From Microbacterium sp. RU33B (lineage in GTDB: Bacteria; Actinomycetota; Actinomycetes; Actinomycetales; Microbacteriaceae): DNA of 64,000 bases. Of the stretch, positions 16,997-25,450 are shown piece by piece (positions within the stretch are counted from its first letter, which is position 1; every line of letters begins with the position of its first letter). The stretch is taken from NCBI RefSeq assembly GCF_900155915.1, contig NZ_FTPO01000001.1:1116001-1180000 (forward strand). The letters run 5' to 3'. The translations under genes and the position numbers were made by a program. The notes beneath the pieces are model-generated. The model saw only the letters and a list, made by a program, of their open reading frames with translations. It had not been told where the DNA came from and did no database searches.

Positions 16997-17940
16997 TCGT
17001 GACCCTCACCGCCAACCCATCGCTCGATCGCGCGATCGCGCTCGACGAGGCGCTGCGCCCCGGAGAGGTGCAGGCCGCCGCATCCGCCCGTGAAGACGCG
17101 GGAGGCAAGGGCATCAATGTGGCGCGCGTCGTCGCCGCCGCCGGCGTCGACGCGGTCGCCGTGCTCCCGCTCGCCGAGGACGACCCGTTCGACGCGGCTC
17201 TGCGTGCGACCCGCATCGCCACCCACCGGGTGGCGGTGACCGGGCACGCTCGCGCGAACCTCACGATCACCGATCCCGACGGCGTCACGACCAAGCTCAA
17301 CCTTCCGGGGGCCACGCTCGCTCCGACCGAGGCCGCGGCGGTCGTCGCGGCGGTCGTCGAGGCATCCCGCGGCGCCCGCTGGCTCGTGCTGGCGGGGTCG
17401 CTTCCCCCGGGCGTGGGCGACGACTTCTACGTCGATGTCATCACCGCGGTGCGCGCCGCCCACGGGTCCGACGCGCCGCGCATCGCCGTCGACACCTCCG
17501 GTGCCGCGCTCACGGCCGTGGTCGAGCGCGCGCACCCCGACCTCATCAAGCCCAACGACGAAGAGCTCGCCGAGCTGGCCGGTGTCGCGCTCGATGAGGC
17601 GGCCGAGCTCGCATCGGCGGTGCTGCCGGTGGCCCGCACGCTCGTGCCCTCGCGTGTCGGCGCCGCCCTCGTGACGCTGGGCTCGCACGGGGCCGTCCTC
17701 GTCGAGGCCGACGGGGCGTGGGCGGGCACCCCGCCGCCGATCCGCGTGCAGAGCACGGTCGGCGCCGGCGACAGCTCCCTCGCGGGCTACCTGCTCGCCG
17801 ACGTGGAGGGCGCTGCCGCGGAGGAGCGGCTCCGCCGAGCCATCCGCTACGGCTCGGCGGCGGCATCGCTCCCCGGAACCCAGGCGCCGGCCCCCGGCGA
17901 CCTTCCGCCCGGCGACGTGCCGGTCTCACTTCTCCTCTGA
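16993..17940 (+). CDS. fruK: 1-phosphofructokinase
   Basis: PfkB-family sugar kinase of 315 residues that phosphorylates the fructose 1-phosphate delivered by the PTS to fructose 1,6-bisphosphate. The two PfkB signatures are present: GGKGINVARV near residues 38-47, and the C-terminal GAGDSSLAGYL near 256 with the catalytic aspartate. In most members the latter reads GAGDSMVAG, so the Ser-Leu is a mild variation. The ATG at 16993 overlaps the stop of the regulator by 4 nt; a GTG at 16984 is possible but unnecessary. It is followed after 47 bp by fruA. Confidence 0.95.
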   Translation: MIVTLTANPSLDRAIALDEALRPGEVQAAASAREDAGGKGINVARVVAAAGVDAVAVLPLAEDDPFDAALRATRIATHRVAVTGHARANLTITDPDGVTTKLNLPGATLAPTEAAAVVAAVVEASRGARWLVLAGSLPPGVGDDFYVDVITAVRAAHGSDAPRIAVDTSGAALTAVVERAHPDLIKPNDEELAELAGVALDEAAELASAVLPVARTLVPSRVGAALVTLGSHGAVLVEADGAWAGTPPPIRVQSTVGAGDSSLAGYLLADVEGAAAEERLRRAIRYGSAAASLPGTQAPAPGDLPPGDVPVSLLL

Positions 17941-17987
17941 TTCCACCCCTTCCCACCCACCCACCACATCGACCACTGGAGGTCATC

Positions 17988-20021
17988 GTGTCCAAAACGA
18001 TCACGGCGGAGCTCGTCAGTCTCGACGTCGGTCTCGGCTCCGACAAGGCGGACGTCATCCGGGCTCTCGCAGCCCGAGTCGCCGCCGAGGGCCGCGCCAC
18101 CGACGCCGAGGCCCTCGCCCTCGACGCCCTCGCCCGCGAGGCGAAGGACGAGACCGGGCTGCCCGGCGGCATCGCCATCCCGCACGCAAAGAGCGCCGCC
18201 GTGACCCGCGCGTCGCTGGCGTTCGCACGGCTGAGCCCCGGCGTCGATTTCGGCGCCCCGGACGGCCCCGCCGACCTGGTCTTCCTCATCGCGGCGCCCG
18301 ACGGCGCGGCGGAGGAGCACCTCGCCGTGCTGTCGAAGCTCGCGCGCAGCCTCATGCAGCCCGACTTCACAGCGGGTCTGCGCGCGGCGCGGACGTCCGC
18401 CGACGTCGTCGCGATCGTCGACGCGGCGATCGGGGAGGGCGAGGCCCCGCTCGATCTCGCCCCGAAGGCCGCCGCCTCGGTCGCTGTCGCCGGCGACGGG
18501 CTCACCGTCGAGGGGCGTCCCGCCAAGATCGTGGCGGTCACCGCGTGCGCGACCGGCATCGCGCACACCTTCATGGCCGCCGACGCGCTCACCGCGGCCG
18601 GACAGAAGGCCGGCATCGACCTCGTCGTCGAACCGCAGGGCTCCAGTGGCTACAGGGCGCTCCCGCAGAGCGTGATCGACGACGCGGACGCGGTCATCTT
18701 CGCGACCGACGTCGACGTGCGCGAACAGCAGAGGTTCGCCGGCAAGCCCGTCATCCGCTCCGGCGTCAAGCGGGGCATCGAGCAGCCCGACCAGATGGTG
18801 CGCGAAGCCGTGGCCGCCGCGAACGACCCGAGCGCGACCCGCGTCTCGGGCACGGCCGGAGCTGCGCCGTCGGGTGCGTCTGAGGCGAAGCTCTCGGGCG
18901 GCGCGAGGATCCAGCGCATCCTGCTCACCGGCGTCAGCTACATGATCCCGTTCGTCGCCGGTGGCGGTCTGCTGATCGCGCTGGGCTTCCTCCTGGGCGG
19001 CTACCAGGTGACGGATGACGCGGGAACGGTCATCATCGAGAACTCGCTGTGGGACCTCCCCGCCGGCGGTCTCGGTCAGTACCTCGGTTCCGTTGCCTTC
19101 ATGATCGGCGCGGCATCGATGAACTTCCTCGTCCCGGTGCTCGCCGGCTACATCGCGTTCGCCATCGCGGATCGGCCGGGGATCGCGCCCGGATTCGTCG
19201 CGGGCGCCGTGGCGCTGCTCATGAGCGCCGGCTTCATCGGCGGCATCATCGGGGGTCTCCTCGCGGGATTCGTCGCCTGGTGGATCGGACGCCTCGACGC
19301 GCCTCGATGGCTGCGCGGGCTCATGCCGGTCGTCATCATCCCGCTCGTGGGATCGATCATCGCCTCGGGTCTCATGGTGCTCTTCCTCGGCCGCCCGATC
19401 GCATGGCTCATGACCGAGCTGACCAACGGCCTCAACGACCTCGCAGCCAGCAGTGTCGGTGTCGTCGCGGTGGGAATCATCCTCGGTCTCATGATGTGCT
19501 TCGACCTCGGCGGACCCGTCAACAAGGTCGCGTACGTCTTCGCGACCACGGGCCTCGCGGCGGCGTCCACCTCGAACACGACGCCCTACCTCATCATGGC
19601 GGCGGTCATGTGCGCCGGCATGGTGCCGCCGCTCGCGATGGCGCTGGCCTCGACGGTGCTCGCACGGCCGCTCTTCACGCCGGTCGAGCGGGAGAACGGC
19701 AAGGCGGCCTGGCTCCTGGGCGCCGCCTTCATCTCCGAGGGTGCGATCCCGTTCGCGGCAGCCGACCCGCTGCGCGTCATCCCGGCATCGATGGTCGGGG
19801 GCGCGGTCACGGGTGCGCTCAGCATGTTGATCGGCGTGCAGTCGTTCGCGCCCCACGGCGGCATCTTCGTGTTCTTCGCCATCAACCCCGTGTGGGGCTT
19901 CGTCCTGGCGCTGGTCGCCGGTACGGTCGTATCAGCGCTGATCGTCGTCGCGTTGAAGCGGTTCGTGGCTCCGAAGGAGCTCCAGGCCGCCGAGGCCGGC
20001 CTGGTCGCGACCGCCGCATAA
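17988..20021 (+). CDS. fruA: PTS fructose transporter subunit IIABC
   Basis: A 677-residue membrane protein that imports fructose and phosphorylates it at C1. Domain order is IIA (about 1-150), with the phospho-accepting His66 in GGIAIPHAKS; IIB (about 178-275), with Cys187 in VTACATGIAHTF; then IIC (about 305-670) with roughly nine hydrophobic segments. The frame is open far upstream but the GTG at 17988 is the true start: GGAGG lies at 17978-17982 and the IIA domain begins directly. Phosphate comes from enzyme I through the HPr encoded next door; enzyme I itself is not in this window. Confidence 0.97.
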   Translation: MSKTITAELVSLDVGLGSDKADVIRALAARVAAEGRATDAEALALDALAREAKDETGLPGGIAIPHAKSAAVTRASLAFARLSPGVDFGAPDGPADLVFLIAAPDGAAEEHLAVLSKLARSLMQPDFTAGLRAARTSADVVAIVDAAIGEGEAPLDLAPKAAASVAVAGDGLTVEGRPAKIVAVTACATGIAHTFMAADALTAAGQKAGIDLVVEPQGSSGYRALPQSVIDDADAVIFATDVDVREQQRFAGKPVIRSGVKRGIEQPDQMVREAVAAANDPSATRVSGTAGAAPSGASEAKLSGGARIQRILLTGVSYMIPFVAGGGLLIALGFLLGGYQVTDDAGTVIIENSLWDLPAGGLGQYLGSVAFMIGAASMNFLVPVLAGYIAFAIADRPGIAPGFVAGAVALLMSAGFIGGIIGGLLAGFVAWWIGRLDAPRWLRGLMPVVIIPLVGSIIASGLMVLFLGRPIAWLMTELTNGLNDLAASSVGVVAVGIILGLMMCFDLGGPVNKVAYVFATTGLAAASTSNTTPYLIMAAVMCAGMVPPLAMALASTVLARPLFTPVERENGKAAWLLGAAFISEGAIPFAAADPLRVIPASMVGGAVTGALSMLIGVQSFAPHGGIFVFFAINPVWGFVLALVAGTVVSALIVVALKRFVAPKELQAAEAGLVATAA

Positions 20022-20034
20022 TCAGGAGGAAGAG

Positions 20035-20304
20035 ATGGCAGAACGTCAGGCCACCATCGCGAGCAGCTCCGGGCTGCACGCACGTCCCGCGAAGCTTTTC
20101 GTGCAGGCCGTCCAGGAGAAGAAGATCCCCGTCACCATCGCGGTGGAGGGTGGTCCCGATCTCAACGCGGGCAGCATCCTCTCCCTCATGGGTCTGGGCG
20201 CCGGGCACGGCACGGTCGTGACCCTCAAGGCGGAGGGCGACGGAGCCGAGCAGGCGCTCGACGAGCTCGCCGCACTCCTGGAGACGGATCTCGACGCGCA
20301 GTAG
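20035..20304 (+). CDS. ptsH: phosphocarrier protein HPr
   Basis: An 89-residue HPr. His15 in GLHARPA is the site phosphorylated by enzyme I, and Ser47 in LNAGSILSLM lies where the HPr kinase site sits in Gram-positives, although no kinase gene is visible. GGAGGAAGAG precedes the ATG. Its place 13 bp after fruA suggests that it serves mainly the fructose system, and that general PTS function may depend on expression of this operon. Confidence 0.96.
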   Translation: MAERQATIASSSGLHARPAKLFVQAVQEKKIPVTIAVEGGPDLNAGSILSLMGLGAGHGTVVTLKAEGDGAEQALDELAALLETDLDAQ

Positions 20305-20314
20305 TCGCAGACGA

Positions 20315-20352
20315 ACGGATGCCGCGCACCCTCCGGGGTGCGCGGCATCCGT
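20315..20352. terminator. 17-bp perfect hairpin between convergent genes
   Basis: ACGGATGCCGCGCACCC pairs with its exact complement GGGTGCGCGGCATCCGT around a TCCG tetraloop. It starts 11 nt after the ptsH stop and ends 11 nt before the stop of the convergent MBL gene, so it can serve both. There is no T-run. The arms contain the GGATGCC/GGCATCC word that is frequent in this genome. Confidence 0.8.
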
Positions 20353-20363
20353 CGTTCCCGGGG

Positions 20364-21002
20364 TCAGGCGTCGATGCTCTCCCCGGCGTCGAGGGCCACG
20401 AACTCGCCACCGTGCTGCTCGACCGCCCACTGCAGACGGGCGCGGTGCATGTCACGTCCGGAGACGGACAGGGTCATGTCGTGGGTGCCGAAGGCCTGGC
20501 GGGGCGCCACGGCGAGCACGAAGTCCATCGCCTCGCCGATCTTCAGCCACGGCGCGCCGAGGGGAGCGGCCAGGAGCTGCACCTTCGCGCCCTTCGGCAC
20601 GGCGTAGGAGTCGCCGGGGTAGTAGAACGCGTCGTCGACGAGCACACCCACGTTGTCGACCACGGGGATCGACTCGTGGATCACGCTGTGCGTGCCGCCG
20701 AAGAACTCGAGGTGGAACGGGTCGAGGGACACCGTGTCGCCCGGGCGCACGACGATGATGTCGTAGGCCGCCGCGGCGCGCGCGACTCCTTCGGGGCCGT
20801 AGATCGGGATGCCGGGGAACGACGCCAGCAGCCGGTCGAGGTGCGCGGGCGTCCAGTGGTCGGGATGCTCGTGCGTCAGCACGACGCCGACAACGTTCTG
20901 CACGGTCTCGAGGGGGAGCGTGAAGCTGCCCGGATCGATGATGAGGGTCTTGCCGGACTTCTCGAGGCTCAGCGCCGCGTGCTCGAATTTGGTGACTCGC
21001 AT
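20364..21002 (-). CDS. MBL-fold metallo-hydrolase (UlaG-like)
   Basis: A 212-residue metallo-beta-lactamase-fold protein. THEHPDHW at residues 43-50 provides His44, His46, Asp48 and His49, and GGTHSVIHE and THDM later supply further ligands, so the metal site looks intact. The compact form, without extra domains, resembles UlaG-type or YycJ-like hydrolases acting on phosphodiesters or lactones. The gene lies alone between the fructose operon and tRNA-Glu, with convergent hairpins on its 3' side. Substrate unknown. Confidence 0.85.
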   Translation of the reverse strand: MRVTKFEHAALSLEKSGKTLIIDPGSFTLPLETVQNVVGVVLTHEHPDHWTPAHLDRLLASFPGIPIYGPEGVARAAAAYDIIVVRPGDTVSLDPFHLEFFGGTHSVIHESIPVVDNVGVLVDDAFYYPGDSYAVPKGAKVQLLAAPLGAPWLKIGEAMDFVLAVAPRQAFGTHDMTLSVSGRDMHRARLQWAVEQHGGEFVALDAGESIDA

Positions 21003-21063
21003 GGTGTCGAGTCAACCTTCTGACGCGGACTCCGGCAAGCGCGCAGCCGAACCCCGCCTCGAT

Positions 21064-21093
21064 TTGGTCCGGTCGCTCGAGGCATGGCATAAT
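21064..21093 (+). promoter_or_regulatory. promoter of tRNA-Glu
   Basis: TTGGTC (21064-21069), an 18-bp spacer and CATAAT (21088-21093), with a G at the extended -10 position. It lies 18 bp upstream of the tRNA-Glu gene. Confidence 0.65.
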
Positions 21094-21111
21094 CGAACGG
21101 TTGTCGCAAAC

Positions 21112-21184
21112 GGCCCCATCGTATAGCGGCCTAGTACGCCGCCCTCTCACGGCGGTAACGCGGGTTCGAATCCCGCTGGGGTCA
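21112..21184 (+). tRNA. tRNA-Glu, anticodon CTC
   Basis: A 73-nt cloverleaf. The acceptor GGCCCCA pairs with TGGGGTC, with one G-T pair, followed by discriminator A. The anticodon stem CCGCC/GGCGG encloses loop CTCTCAC, giving anticodon CTC (reads GAG). The T arm is GCGGG, TTCGAAT, CCCGC. The next three bases are CCA, so the 3' end may be encoded. Confidence 0.95.
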
Positions 21185-21190
21185 CCAACA

Positions 21191-21224
21191 GAGAAATGCC
21201 CGTCCGATCGGACGGGCATTTCTC
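21191..21224. terminator. 34-bp perfect palindrome, bidirectional terminator
   Basis: A perfect palindrome with 17-base arms from GAGAAATGCCCGTCCGA to its complement, centred on GATC. It lies 6 bp after tRNA-Glu and overlaps the stop codon of the convergent small gene by two bases (21223-21224). The A- and T-rich ends of the arms give it a short T-run on both strands, so it can end transcripts from either side. Confidence 0.85.
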
Positions 21225-21555
21225 ATTGGTGCGGGTCAGGGCGCGATCGATCGAAGTCGGTGACCACGGTCCACGCCGTCGCGTTCTGCAGCACCTCCAT
21301 GAGCTGCAGGGCGTGACGGCGCGCGGTCTCGACGCCATCCACGGCGTGGACGTCGAGGGCGAGCGGCGGCGGCTCTCCGAACTTCGGGATGTCGATCTCG
21401 ACCCAGACTCCCTCCGACAGCGGCACGCGGGCAGCGGTCGTGCCCGCGCCCACGACCGGCGACCCCACGGCGCGGGAGATGACGGCCAGCGCGGTGAGCT
21501 TGTCGACGGCGTCGGAGGAGACCAGCGTCGCGACAGCGGGTTCAGGGCTGGTCAT
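21223..21555 (-). CDS. hypothetical protein, possible anti-sigma/STAS-like or steroid-like fold
   Basis: Not recognised. The 110-residue product is mostly alpha/beta with no cysteines, no signal peptide and no membrane segment, so it should be cytosolic. The conserved-looking centre is EGVWVEIDIPKFGEPPPLALDVHAVDG written over residues 45-75, where hydrophobic and acidic residues alternate as in edge strands. GGAGG lies exactly 6 nt before the ATG at 21555; an ATG two codons upstream would put the site at zero distance. It overlaps the LON-domain gene by 14 bp and ends inside the shared terminator palindrome, so it is the last gene of a leftward operon. Confidence 0.72.
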   Translation of the reverse strand: MTSPEPAVATLVSSDAVDKLTALAVISRAVGSPVVGAGTTAARVPLSEGVWVEIDIPKFGEPPPLALDVHAVDGVETARRHALQLMEVLQNATAWTVVTDFDRSRPDPHQ

Positions 21556-22174
21556 CGTCATCCTCCAGGGGTGGGGCGGTCAACAGCGGCTCGACGTCGA
21601 GCGTGAGGTCGAGCGTCTGACGCAGCAGACCGCCCATCGTCGTCGATCGCAGGAGCCGGAAGCGGTCGAACTCGCCGAGGGGCGCGATGCCGGCGAGCTG
21701 CCAGGCGGAGGCGACGGGGTCGTCGGAGAGCTCCGTCGAGGGATCCCACAGCACGCTGCCGTACTCGGCCGCACGTGCGAGCACCCGCCGCACCGCTCTC
21801 TCCGCCTCGGCACGAAGTGGTGTGAGAGCGTCGTCCCATTCGAGCCGCGGGAGGGCGTGGACCTCCGCTTGCGGATAGGGGTCGTCCTCGAGCCAGCGAT
21901 CGACGGAGATCCGCTCGTCTCCGACCGCGACGAGGTGCATGTCCTCGGCGCCGACCTCCACCTGCACGATGCGCGCCATCGTTCCGATCATGCTGCGGCC
22001 GTCACCGCCGCCTGCTTCGTGCCCGCGCTCGATCAGCACGACACCGAACTCGGGCTCCTCCTCGTCGAGCATCCGTCCGAGCATGACGAGGTACCGGGGC
22101 TCGAAGATGCGCAGGGCGATGGGCGTGTGGGGGAGCAGCACGCTGTTCAGGGGGAACATGGCCGTGGCGGACAT
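21542..22174 (-). CDS. LON peptidase substrate-binding domain protein
   Basis: A 210-residue protein made of the LON N-terminal (LAN) domain alone. FPLNSVLLPHTPIALRIFEPRY near residues 6-28 is the family hallmark, followed by FGVVLI near 48. There is no AAA+ ATPase or protease domain, so it is not a protease; stand-alone LON-domain proteins are widespread but poorly understood and may bind unfolded peptides. The ATG at 22174 is favoured over a weaker ATG at 22159. It is followed by, and overlaps, a small unknown gene, and lies 52 bp after the FAD oxidoreductase in the same direction. Confidence 0.88.
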   Translation of the reverse strand: MSATAMFPLNSVLLPHTPIALRIFEPRYLVMLGRMLDEEEPEFGVVLIERGHEAGGGDGRSMIGTMARIVQVEVGAEDMHLVAVGDERISVDRWLEDDPYPQAEVHALPRLEWDDALTPLRAEAERAVRRVLARAAEYGSVLWDPSTELSDDPVASAWQLAGIAPLGEFDRFRLLRSTTMGGLLRQTLDLTLDVEPLLTAPPLEDDDDQP

Positions 22175-22226
22175 GCGCCCAGTCAACCAGTCGCAGAAGG
22201 TCGCGGGGTCGGTTGGGCGGATCCGG

Positions 22227-23486
22227 TCACCGGCGGGCTGCTGCCAGCACGGCGCGGGCCGCACGTTCGCCCGAGACGAGCGCGCCCTGGATGGACGCCG
22301 TGTCGCGGTGATCGCCCGCGACGTAGAGCCGGTCGCCGATCCGCGAGGGCGAGACCACCCGCAGCGGAGGAGCCTGGGCGGGCAGGGCGTGCGGGATGTC
22401 GTCGCGTCGCAGCAGCTCCCAGTCGGCCGTGCCGGTCTGCCATATCTCGCCGAGCTGTCGGCGCACCTCGTTCTCGCTCGCCCCCGAGGCGCCGGGGTGC
22501 AGGAGGCAGGTCGCCTCGATGAGGTGCCGTCCGAGCGGGGCGTAGGCGGGGGCCGTGTTCGACATCACCACGGTGTTCACGATCGGACCCCGTCGTCGTC
22601 CGTCGACGGAGAGCAGAGCGGATGCCGTGGGCGGGGCGTCCGCCGCGAACCACCACGTCTGCAGTCCCCGCGTGGCGGGTCGGGGCAGCTCGATCAGGTC
22701 GCCGACGTCGGCGGGGCCGACCGCGACAACGACCGACCGCGCACGCAGCGGGTCGTCGCCGACGACGTCGAGCTCGACGGCATCCGCCCGCGTCGTCACT
22801 CCGGCGACCCGGGTGCGCACGCGGATCTCGGCGCCCGTCGCGCGCGCCGTGCGGGCCAGCTGGGCGGGGAGGGCCGCGATGCCGTGCTCGGGGACGCCCG
22901 GTCGTCCGATGGCGAACATGCGCACGAGCAGCTGCGCGAAGACGTCGGACGTCGCGCCCTCGCCCTCGGCCAGGACGCCCGCGAGGAACGGTTCGAGCAC
23001 TTCGCTGCGCAGCGGCCCGTGCAGTCCGGCACGATCCCATCCTTCGCGCAGGCTCCGGTCTGATCCGGCGATCGCACGCCGTGGACGCACCAGCGCCGGC
23101 GTGATCCAGCGGGCGAGCGCGACGAGCTGCCGCGGCGAGACGATGCCGCCGGAGAGCGTCGCCGGGATCCCGGTGGGGTGACGGAGCGGATGCCGCAGCA
23201 CGGCCGTCCCGGACTCACGACGCACCCGCACGCCGACGGGGAACGAGCGCATTCCGAGGTCGTCCACGTCGACCCACCGACGCACGGCAGGGTAGGCGGG
23301 GTTCAGCACCTGGAAGCCGCGATCGAGCAGGAATCCGTCGACGGTGTCTGTGCGCTGCCGACCCCCCACGTCGTCGGAGGACTCCACGACCAGGACGTCG
23401 AGACCTGCGCCCGCGAGCCGGGCGGCGGCACGGAGGCCGGCGAGACCCGCGCCGATGACGACGACGTCGTGCGCCGCCCCCGTCAC
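22227..23486 (-). CDS. FAD-dependent NAD(P)/amine oxidoreductase (phytoene-desaturase/protoporphyrinogen-oxidase-like)
   Basis: A 419-residue flavoprotein. The N-terminal dinucleotide-binding motif VVVIGAGLAGLRAA (residues 8-21) is followed by an acidic residue and GGRQRT near 42, and the C-terminal DRLYVAGDHRDTASIQGALV near 387 is the second FAD-binding signature of the amine oxidase and phytoene desaturase family. The start is the GTG at 23486. No carotenoid or haem genes are adjacent, so the substrate cannot be inferred. It lies 19 bp after the DUF4349 gene and may belong to the sigma-factor operon. Confidence 0.87.
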   Translation of the reverse strand: MTGAAHDVVVIGAGLAGLRAAARLAGAGLDVLVVESSDDVGGRQRTDTVDGFLLDRGFQVLNPAYPAVRRWVDVDDLGMRSFPVGVRVRRESGTAVLRHPLRHPTGIPATLSGGIVSPRQLVALARWITPALVRPRRAIAGSDRSLREGWDRAGLHGPLRSEVLEPFLAGVLAEGEGATSDVFAQLLVRMFAIGRPGVPEHGIAALPAQLARTARATGAEIRVRTRVAGVTTRADAVELDVVGDDPLRARSVVVAVGPADVGDLIELPRPATRGLQTWWFAADAPPTASALLSVDGRRRGPIVNTVVMSNTAPAYAPLGRHLIEATCLLHPGASGASENEVRRQLGEIWQTGTADWELLRRDDIPHALPAQAPPLRVVSPSRIGDRLYVAGDHRDTASIQGALVSGERAARAVLAAARR

Positions 23487-23505
23487 GCGTGCCCCGTGCC
23501 GATGA

Positions 23506-24621
23506 TCACTCCTGCGTGTCCGTCGAGGGCGACGAGCGCCGACGCCGAACGACGCGGCGGATGCCCCAGACCACCAGGACGACGATCCCGGCGATCACCA
23601 GCCAGGGGAGGAGGAAGCCGAGCGCGATCACGATGCCGTTGAGGGTCGCCACGAGGCCGTTCCAGCCGGCGGCCAGTCCATCGCCGAACCCGGCGGGGTC
23701 TGCCGTCACCGTCTCGACGGGTTCGACGAGGGTCACGGTGAGCGTCGACAGCGAGATCTGGCTCTCGAGCGCGGTGAGCTGCTGCTGGTACGACTCGAGC
23801 GTGCCCTGGCGGTCGGCGAGGGCCTGCTCGGCGGCGATCAGATCGGCCACCGTCGCGGACTGCGACATCAGCTCGGTCAGGCGCGCCACCGAGGCCTCGG
23901 CCGCGTCGATGCGTGCGCGGAGGTCGACGGTCTGCTCGGTGACGTCGAGGCGGTTGATGCTGGAGGCCGTCACATCGCCCCGTGCGGAGAGGCCCTCGAT
24001 CATGTCCGTGAGCTGATCGGACGGCACCCGCACGCTCACCCAGCTTCCGCCGCCGTAGTACGGCAGCGACGGATCGACCATGACGAGCCCGTCGCCGGAC
24101 TCCCGATCCTGCGAGACGACGTCGCTGCCGTCGAGCGTCATCGACTCGACGTAGCCTCCGCGGGCGACGGCGTCCGCGCCGATGGCCTGAGCCGCGGCCG
24201 CGGCATCCGTCACCTCGACCGTCGCGTTCGCGGTGGCGATCACGTCGCGCCCGGACAGGGGGGCGACGGTGTCCACGGCGCCGCCCGCCGATCGATCGCC
24301 CTCCGCGGTGAAGGCACCGCCGTCCGTGGCCGCCTCGAGCTCGGGGGCCGGCGCGACGGCGGAGTCGGAGAGCGACACGCTGCCGCCCGCGCCTCCGACG
24401 ATGAGTCCCTGCACGCTGGGCGCGATCACAGCGGCCACCACGATGACGGCGGCGGCGGCGCCCGCGGTGATCCAGCCCGTGCGCCGGCGGCGGGATGCTC
24501 CGGACGACCGCGGGGCCCTCTCGCTGCGGATGTCGGCGAACAGGTCGCTCTCCATGCGGGCGATCGTGTCGTCCGAGAGATCGGGCAGCGCGTGGGGGCG
24601 GGGGTCGGACGTGGTGTTCAT
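23506..24621 (-). CDS. DUF4349 membrane protein, likely anti-sigma partner
   Basis: A 371-residue protein. Residues 1-45 form a short cytoplasmic N-terminus (LPDLSDDTIARMESDLFADI) of the kind that docks on sigma factors. A transmembrane helix lies near 48-70. An extracytoplasmic region contains DUF4349 (VIATANATVEV near 128 through SQISLSTLTVTL near 285) with a coiled coil near 205-265, followed by a second transmembrane helix near 325-350 and a basic tail. The ATG overlaps the stop of the upstream ECF sigma factor (ATGA), so the two are made together. By analogy with sigma/anti-sigma pairs this protein probably holds the sigma factor at the membrane. It lacks a recognisable zinc anti-sigma motif. 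Confidence 0.85.
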   Translation of the reverse strand: MNTTSDPRPHALPDLSDDTIARMESDLFADIRSERAPRSSGASRRRRTGWITAGAAAAVIVVAAVIAPSVQGLIVGGAGGSVSLSDSAVAPAPELEAATDGGAFTAEGDRSAGGAVDTVAPLSGRDVIATANATVEVTDAAAAAQAIGADAVARGGYVESMTLDGSDVVSQDRESGDGLVMVDPSLPYYGGGSWVSVRVPSDQLTDMIEGLSARGDVTASSINRLDVTEQTVDLRARIDAAEASVARLTELMSQSATVADLIAAEQALADRQGTLESYQQQLTALESQISLSTLTVTLVEPVETVTADPAGFGDGLAAGWNGLVATLNGIVIALGFLLPWLVIAGIVVLVVWGIRRVVRRRRSSPSTDTQE

Positions 24622-25175
24622 GAGGTCTCCTCGACGACGGTCCGCAGACGCGTGCGGATGCGGGAGAGACGATTGCGCACGACGCCGTGTCCGACGCCGA
24701 GCTGCTCGGCTGCGGACTGATATGCGTGGCCCTCGGTGGCGCAGAGTCGGAAGATGTCCTGATCGAGGGCGCTGAGGCCCTCGACCTCGCGCAGGATGCG
24801 TTCGGCGAGGTCGGCGCCGATCACCTGCTCCTCGACGTCCACCGTCGATGCGAGCGTCTCGTCGGCCGCGGCCCCGAGGTTCTCACGATCGCGCTTCTGG
24901 ATCCGGATGCGGTTCGCCGACTGGAATCGGCACACCGTCGCCAGCCAGGGCAGCAGTGAATCGCCCTGGAGCTCGAGCCCCGGGATCTTCCGCCATGCGA
25001 CGAGGAAGGTCTCCTGCGTCACGTCCTCCGCGTCGGAGGCATCGCCCAGCAGTCCGTGCGCCAGCCAATAGACCGGACGCACGTACGCGCGGTACAGCTC
25101 GCGGAAGGCCTGTTCGCTCCCGCCCGCCGCGCGCGCGACGAGCGCCGCGTCGTCCCGCTGGTCGTCGTATGGCAT
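24618..25175 (-). CDS. ECF family RNA polymerase sigma factor
   Basis: A 185-residue sigma-70 family protein with only regions 2 and 4. Region 2 (AFRELYRAYVRPVYWLA, then DAEDVTQETFLVAWRKIPG) lies near residues 20-70 and region 4 (SALDQDIFRLCATEGHAYQS, then AEQLGVGHGVVRNRLSRIR) near 120-180. The ATG at 25175 gives a normal ECF N-terminus; a longer frame to 25238 lacks support. It is coupled by ATGA overlap to the DUF4349 membrane protein, the likely anti-sigma factor. The signal and target promoters are unknown. Confidence 0.93.
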   Translation of the reverse strand: MPYDDQRDDAALVARAAGGSEQAFRELYRAYVRPVYWLAHGLLGDASDAEDVTQETFLVAWRKIPGLELQGDSLLPWLATVCRFQSANRIRIQKRDRENLGAAADETLASTVDVEEQVIGADLAERILREVEGLSALDQDIFRLCATEGHAYQSAAEQLGVGHGVVRNRLSRIRTRLRTVVEETS

Positions 25176-25297
25176 GCCTCGTCCGTTCACCGCAGCGACA
25201 CGGCAGGGCCGGCGCTGCGGATCTTCATCATCTCTCACGAGGAGAGTGTCGAGCAGACCCGGATCGTCTCGCGGACCGCCACGGCCCGCCGCGCGAC

Positions 25298-25303
25298 TAT
25301 GCT
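25298..25303 (+). promoter_or_regulatory. -10 box for the riboswitch transcript
   Basis: TATGCT, with the riboswitch P1 helix beginning 9 nt downstream, so transcription would start almost exactly at the first base of the aptamer. The -35 is weak. Confidence 0.45.
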
Positions 25304-25311
25304 GTCACGAG

Positions 25312-25413
25312 CGAGAGGGAGTATCCCGACAGCGCATATCCGTCATCACGGGCCCCGACAGCGCGGCCCCGGGTATGCGCCGCGAGCCGGAAGGCCGCGG
25401 GGAGAGACTTTCG
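25312..25413 (+). ncRNA. yybP-ykoY manganese riboswitch
   Basis: The conserved elements of this class appear in order: GGGAGTATCCC (from 25318), CCGTCATCACGGG (25340-25352) and GAGAGACTTTCGG (25402-25414). The outer helix P1 forms from CGAGAG (25312-25317) and CTTTCG (25408-25413). It directly precedes a TerC gene, the classic target. Known members bind Mn2+ at the junction of the two conserved loops and turn expression on. The 37 nt to the start codon contain no strong terminator, so control may be at translation. Confidence 0.88.
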
Positions 25414-25450
25414 GATCCCAACGACCCCTCTGCCCTTCGAAAGGCCCGCC

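Noticed and set aside
17847..19856. 669-codon open frame antisense to fruA
   Set aside because: Its product is Arg/His/Asp-rich without any family pattern; such long antisense frames are expected in high-GC DNA and fruA on the other strand has full domain structure.
20452..21219. 255-codon leftward frame spanning the tRNA-Glu region
   Set aside because: It reads through a tRNA, a terminator palindrome and the wrong frame of the MBL gene; not a protein-coding gene.
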